Part shown: one piece after another, positions 60,595-64,000 of the stretch
How the letters are laid out: each line of letters begins with the position of its first letter
Position numbering within the stretch: the first letter of the stretch is position 1
Source of the DNA: Microbotryum silenes-acaulis
Lineage: Eukaryota > Basidiomycota > Microbotryomycetes > Microbotryales > Microbotryaceae
DNA length: 64,000 nucleotides
Direction: 5' to 3'
Assembly: GCA_003665825.1 (NCBI GenBank)
Contig: QPFY01000013.1
Coordinates: forward strand, 992,001 to 1,056,000
Made by a program: the position numbers and the translations under genes
The notes under the pieces: model-generated
What the model saw: only the letters and a program-made list of their open reading frames with translations
What the model was told of the DNA's origin: nothing
The model's database searches: none

Positions 60595-62822
60595 CCCCCC
60601 CCCACGCGAACGCGAGGTAGACTTGAGCCGTGGGTGCCGCGTCCGGAGGCCTAGAGCATAGCAATGTATACCAAAAATCTTGGGACCCAGCGCTTTGGTG
60701 AATAGGTCCGCAACCATGTCCGCTGTGCCAACGTGTGAGAGGGAGATATCGCCTCGGTTGACCATGTCGCGGACAAAATGCTCGCGGAGGCGTATGTGTC
60801 GAGTGCCGGAGGTGCGAACAGGGTCGTGAGCGACGGCGGCCGCGGCCTCGTTGTCGGTGAAGATGTGAGCTGCATCGATCGGGCGAACGTGGAGCTCGGA
60901 GAGGAGTTGCGTAAGGTAAATCGCTTCCTTACCAGCGTGCGACAAGGCGAGGTATTCGGCATCAGTGGTGGAATCCGCCACCCGAGTCTGACGCTTCGAT
61001 GACCAAGAGACGGCGGAGCCAGCCAAGTAAAAGACGAAGCCCATTGTGGAGATGGACGTGTCGACGCAGGCACCCCAGTTTGCATCGGAATAACCAACCA
61101 CGCCCGTAACTTTGGCTGGACCGCGGGCGTAGAGTAGCTCATCGCGGTACGTGGCGCGAAGGTAGCGAAGGACGTGTTTGACGGCAATCCAATGACGGCG
61201 GCCAGGGTTGTTGGCAAACCGGGACAAGTACGAGACGGCGAAAGCAATGTCGGGTCAAGTGCCAAGGGAAATGTACAGGAGTGAGCCAATGGCTTGTAGG
61301 TACCACGATCGAATGCGCTCCGTTCCCTGACCCGGAACTGCCGTGAGCGAGAGGCCGGGCGTCATTGGTACCGTAGCGCCGCGTGTCGTGGTGTCGAAGT
61401 GAAACCGGGCGAGCACGTCCATGATGTAGCGTTCCTGGGATAGGGCAATGGAGCCGTCGTCCAGGCGGCGGATTTGGATGCCGAGGATGTATTCCGCGGG
61501 GCCGAGTCGTTTGACGCCGTATCGCTGTTCAAGGCCGGAGATGATGCGTTCGATCTCGTCGAGGGCGGGGCTGACAATGAGGAGATCGTCGACATACAAG
61601 ACGATATAATGGGGCCGTTGTTGATCATCAATGTGAGAGTAAATGCAGTGATCAGTGCCCGTTGCCTTGTACCCGAGACTCCTGAGCGATGTGTCAATGT
61701 GTCGATTCCAGATGCGACCGGCCTGCTTGAGACCGTAGATTGAGCGCCGCAGGCGGAGAACCTTATCGCTCGGGAAGTCGAAACCCCGTGGCGTCGTCAT
61801 CCAGATATCGTGATCGAGCTCGCCGTGGAGGTAAGCCTTGTCGATGTCGGCCTGATGAACGTGGTAACCATTGGCAGCGGCGAGGGCAAGGAGGCAGCGA
61901 ATGGAGGAGAACCGGGCGACGGGTGCGAAAGTCTCCGAGAAGTCGATGCCGTCGCGTTGTCGGTTACCTTGCGCTACGAGACGTGCCTTGTGCCCCGTGA
62001 CTTCGCCGCGTGCGTCGCGTTTGGTCTTCCAGACGAACTTGGAGGTGACGATAGTGGCGCCCGGTGGTACCGATGAGCGAGGTTCGATGGTGAACACCTT
62101 GAAGTCGTCGCGCATGGCCGTGAACTCGGCGGCGGCAGCCTGAGCCCAGATGTCGTGCTCGTCGCTGGACATTGCTTCGCGCCAGGTCTGAGGATCGCTA
62201 GTAATCGACTTGACGGGCTCGATGGCGTCGAGGGTGGGGTCGTCGTCGTCTGTGGCGATGAAGGCGCGGTGGTGGCGAGAGAGGAAATCGATCTCATCAG
62301 GGGAGTCGTCATCGGAGGGCTGTTCAGCGGGGGCCATGGCGGGTGCGGGCGTCACCAGGGTGTCGTCGTCGGATTGATGTACGTCCATCAGGTTGAGGCG
62401 AACCGCGGTGTTGGAGTTGAGGAGGTCAAGCGGGTCGTCCGAGTCATCGAGGGACGGTCCTCCGGCCGAGGACGTGGCGGGCGACGAAAGCGGGACAAGC
62501 GACGGGGACGGCGAGGGGCTGATATCTGTAGAATTAAGTAAGGATCCGCCAGTGTACCCTGGGGCCACGTCAACGGCGCTCATGGCAGAATCATCAAGAG
62601 AGGATGAGACGTCCATGTGCGCCGACCTTACTAGTGGGGTCCTCGTCTTGACGGCGGGGGCGGGCGTGTCGGCGGGAATGACGAACTGGCGTTCGGTGTT
62701 GTCCACATCGACGGGCGTGTTGATTGGGAGGCCGGGGAAGTCGTCGTCGAGGAAGGTGGCATTTCGGCCAATCACAACCTTGTTGGTAGAATGGTCGAAG
62801 AAACGGAAAGCCTTGGAGGCGA
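60595..62822 (-). pseudogene. Ty1/copia pol: reverse transcriptase and RNase H, one nonsense codon
   Basis: Reading on the minus strand from about 62822: [10 protein letters not shown] and [76 protein letters not shown] (RT active site), ILGIQIRR, then [13 protein letters not shown] at 61257-61255 stands where the family usually has Arg in LGTRPDI. Beyond it the frame resumes intact through RNase [38 protein letters not shown] and ADLFTKALG. Gag, protease and most integrase are absent because a gypsy LTR abuts at 62823. Confidence 0.88.
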
Positions 62823-63393
62823 TGACAGGCGACGTCGGCGAGGATGACGTCGTCTACACGACGAAGGACGGGGGTGTCGAGGAGTATCGGCTGTGGTGGC
62901 GGCAGTCGGCGAGGGAGCGATCGAAGAGGGGTGTCGACCGAAAAGCTCGCGGGAAGTCAAGTATAACGGACTTTATTCCAACGATCGGCAAGGAGAGGGG
63001 GGGGCCAATAAGATGATGAGCGGACCAGGCTCCGGCGGAAGGTGTCGAAACCGAAGGGAGGGACTGCCCAGGCGCCGAGGGAACTCAGCCAAATCAAACT
63101 ACTCCAAGAGGTTGCCTCAGGGGTAAAAAGGATTGCTCGCGGGAGCACCGGTAAAAACCCTGAGGCCGCGCCTCAGCTAGCAAAAAAGATAAAACAAATC
63201 GAAAGAAGATTGCGCTCGCAACACATCGAACCTGCAACCAGCGGGTGCGCGCCCACGCGCCAAACGGCTACACCACGACGCCCGCGATGCTTGAAACGAA
63301 TCCGCCATTGGGTCAAGTCATCGCTACCTGCACACAACCTCGGGGAAGACTTCCTTTGAGTACTGCTGTCAGTGTACCGCTGTCATCCTGACA
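62823..63393 (-). repeat. 3' LTR of a Ty3/gypsy chromovirus (copy 2)
   Basis: Starts TGTCAGGATGACA (63393) after a polypurine tract TTTTGGGGGGG (about 63398-63410) and ends CCTGTCA at 62823. About 570 bp. Shares most of its length with copy 1 at 58928-59463. It interrupts copia coding sequence. Confidence 0.65.
63219..63283 (-). other. tRNA-like sequence in LTR copy 2
   Basis: Same position as in copy 1: box A TGGTGTAGCCG, anticodon-like stem GTGGG/CCCGC with the identical loop CGCGCA, and GGTTCGA. The acceptor stem is mostly lost. Confidence 0.5.
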
Positions 63394-63414
63394 CTGTCCC
63401 CCCCAAAAGGAAGT

Positions 63415-64000
63415 CTACCGTGCGGCGAGGCGGCGGTTCGAGCGATCGAGGCGCGCAAAGTAGGCGTCGAGGACGGACGGATGGTCCAGGCGAAGGGACT
63501 GCTCTGACATCCAAGTATCGTCGGTGTCGTTACGGCCTACCCATCGCACCAAGAACGAACGAGCGCCCCGAGCGTTCCGCCGATCGCGAACAATCCGTTC
63601 CGGAATCGCAGAGTTGTCGGCCGCATCGGCTACATCTTCGACAAAAAGAACTGCGGGGTCACGCCCAGGGAACCTTTCAGCATCATTCTCAATGTAAGGG
63701 CGAAGCAGTCGAGCATGGAAGCGATTGTGCACTCGCGACATGGCTGGTGGAAGCTCGAGGTCGTAGCTGGATGTTGCCGGAATTGCCGCTCGAATACGGA
63801 AAGGGCCGATGTAGCGCGGCAACAACTTCGACTTCATCCCTTCAGGAACTGCCAGATTCTTTGTCGAAAGGTAGACGTAACTGCCGGTCCGAAAGGCGGG
63901 GTCATCCGGGCGTCGATGCTTGTTGGCCTGATAGGACTGGTCGAGGCGTGCTCCAATGATCGCATCCGTGACATCGAGGTTCCGTAACTGTCGAGTCCGA
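63415..64000 (-). CDS. Ty3/gypsy polyprotein, C-terminal part (5' end off window)
   Basis: The open frame enters at the right edge and ends at 63415: LDQSYQANKHRRPD, GSYVYLSTKNLAVPEGMKSK, LLPRYIGPFRI (the GPF/Y module of gypsy integrases), YDLELPPAMSRVHNRFHARL and LLRPYIENDAERFPGRDP. It then has a chromodomain-like end (IVRDRRNARGARSFLVRWVG, DDTWMSEQSL). This fits a chromovirus, whose chromodomain directs integration to modified chromatin. It stops just before the polypurine tract and LTR, with no frame break seen in this part. Confidence 0.88.
   Translation of the reverse strand, partial: RTRQLRNLDVTDAIIGARLDQSYQANKHRRPDDPAFRTGSYVYLSTKNLAVPEGMKSKLLPRYIGPFRIRAAIPATSSYDLELPPAMSRVHNRFHARLLRPYIENDAERFPGRDPAVLFVEDVADAADNSAIPERIVRDRRNARGARSFLVRWVGRNDTDDTWMSEQSLRLDHPSVLDAYFARLDRSNRRLAAR

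Noticed and set aside
1..64000. CRISPR arrays, bacterial operons, rRNA genes
   Set aside because: None seen; the sequence is clearly eukaryotic with spliceosomal introns.

Overview
The window looks like a chromosome arm segment of a basidiomycete fungus. Genes are dense and intron-rich: 17 non-transposon gene models carry 83 introns, mostly 50-130 nt with CTAAC-type branch sites. The gene set (Arp2/3, NUP159, U4/U6 recycling factor, ELO elongase) is fungal. A KDZ transposase and chromodomain-type Ty3/gypsy, Ty1/copia and LINE remnants also fit a basidiomycete. I cannot place the genus; a Pucciniomycotina yeast or smut relative is a guess. All products were assigned by reading motifs, with no database search. 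Exon joins were checked by hand for reading phase.

Left part (1-12 kb): two tandem, same-strand Zn2Cys6 transcription factors with the same seven-exon layout (the first runs off the left edge). They are separated by a short GATC-rich insertion element. A Rec114-like meiotic protein and an unrecognised two-exon gene follow.

Housekeeping block 1 (12-24 kb, minus strand): an SART3/Prp24-type snRNP recycling factor, an ABHD11-type mitochondrial hydrolase, a secreted metallophosphoesterase, then (after a retroelement-like relic) the ROK1 DEAD-box helicase for rRNA processing. From 24.8 to 26.5 kb lies an unrecognised gene whose second exon contains a near-perfect 35-nt inverted repeat. From 28.7 to 32.9 kb is a multi-exon KDZ-family transposase.

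Housekeeping block 2 (33-57 kb): NUP159/NUP214 nucleoporin, TRM1 tRNA methyltransferase, a pICln-type methylosome chaperone, an ELO fatty-acid elongase, an alpha/beta hydrolase, mitochondrial citrate synthase, Arp2/3 subunit 2, and a SERINC/TMS1 membrane protein. Neighbours are divergent (TRM1/pICln share 300 bp) or convergent (NUP159/TRM1, citrate synthase/ARPC2).

Right end (57.5-64 kb): a graveyard of nested retroelements. It holds a deleted gypsy integrase fragment, an LTR copy, a LINE 3' remnant, a copia element with one nonsense codon, and the 3' end plus LTR of a gypsy chromovirus that continues past the right edge. Both LTR copies carry a tRNA-like sequence.

The observations most worth following are the hairpin-forming exon, the tRNA-like structures in LTRs with a compensatory base-pair change, four GC-AG introns supported by conserved protein motifs, a nucleoporin combining yeast and animal domain orders, and a probable dual-start TRM1.
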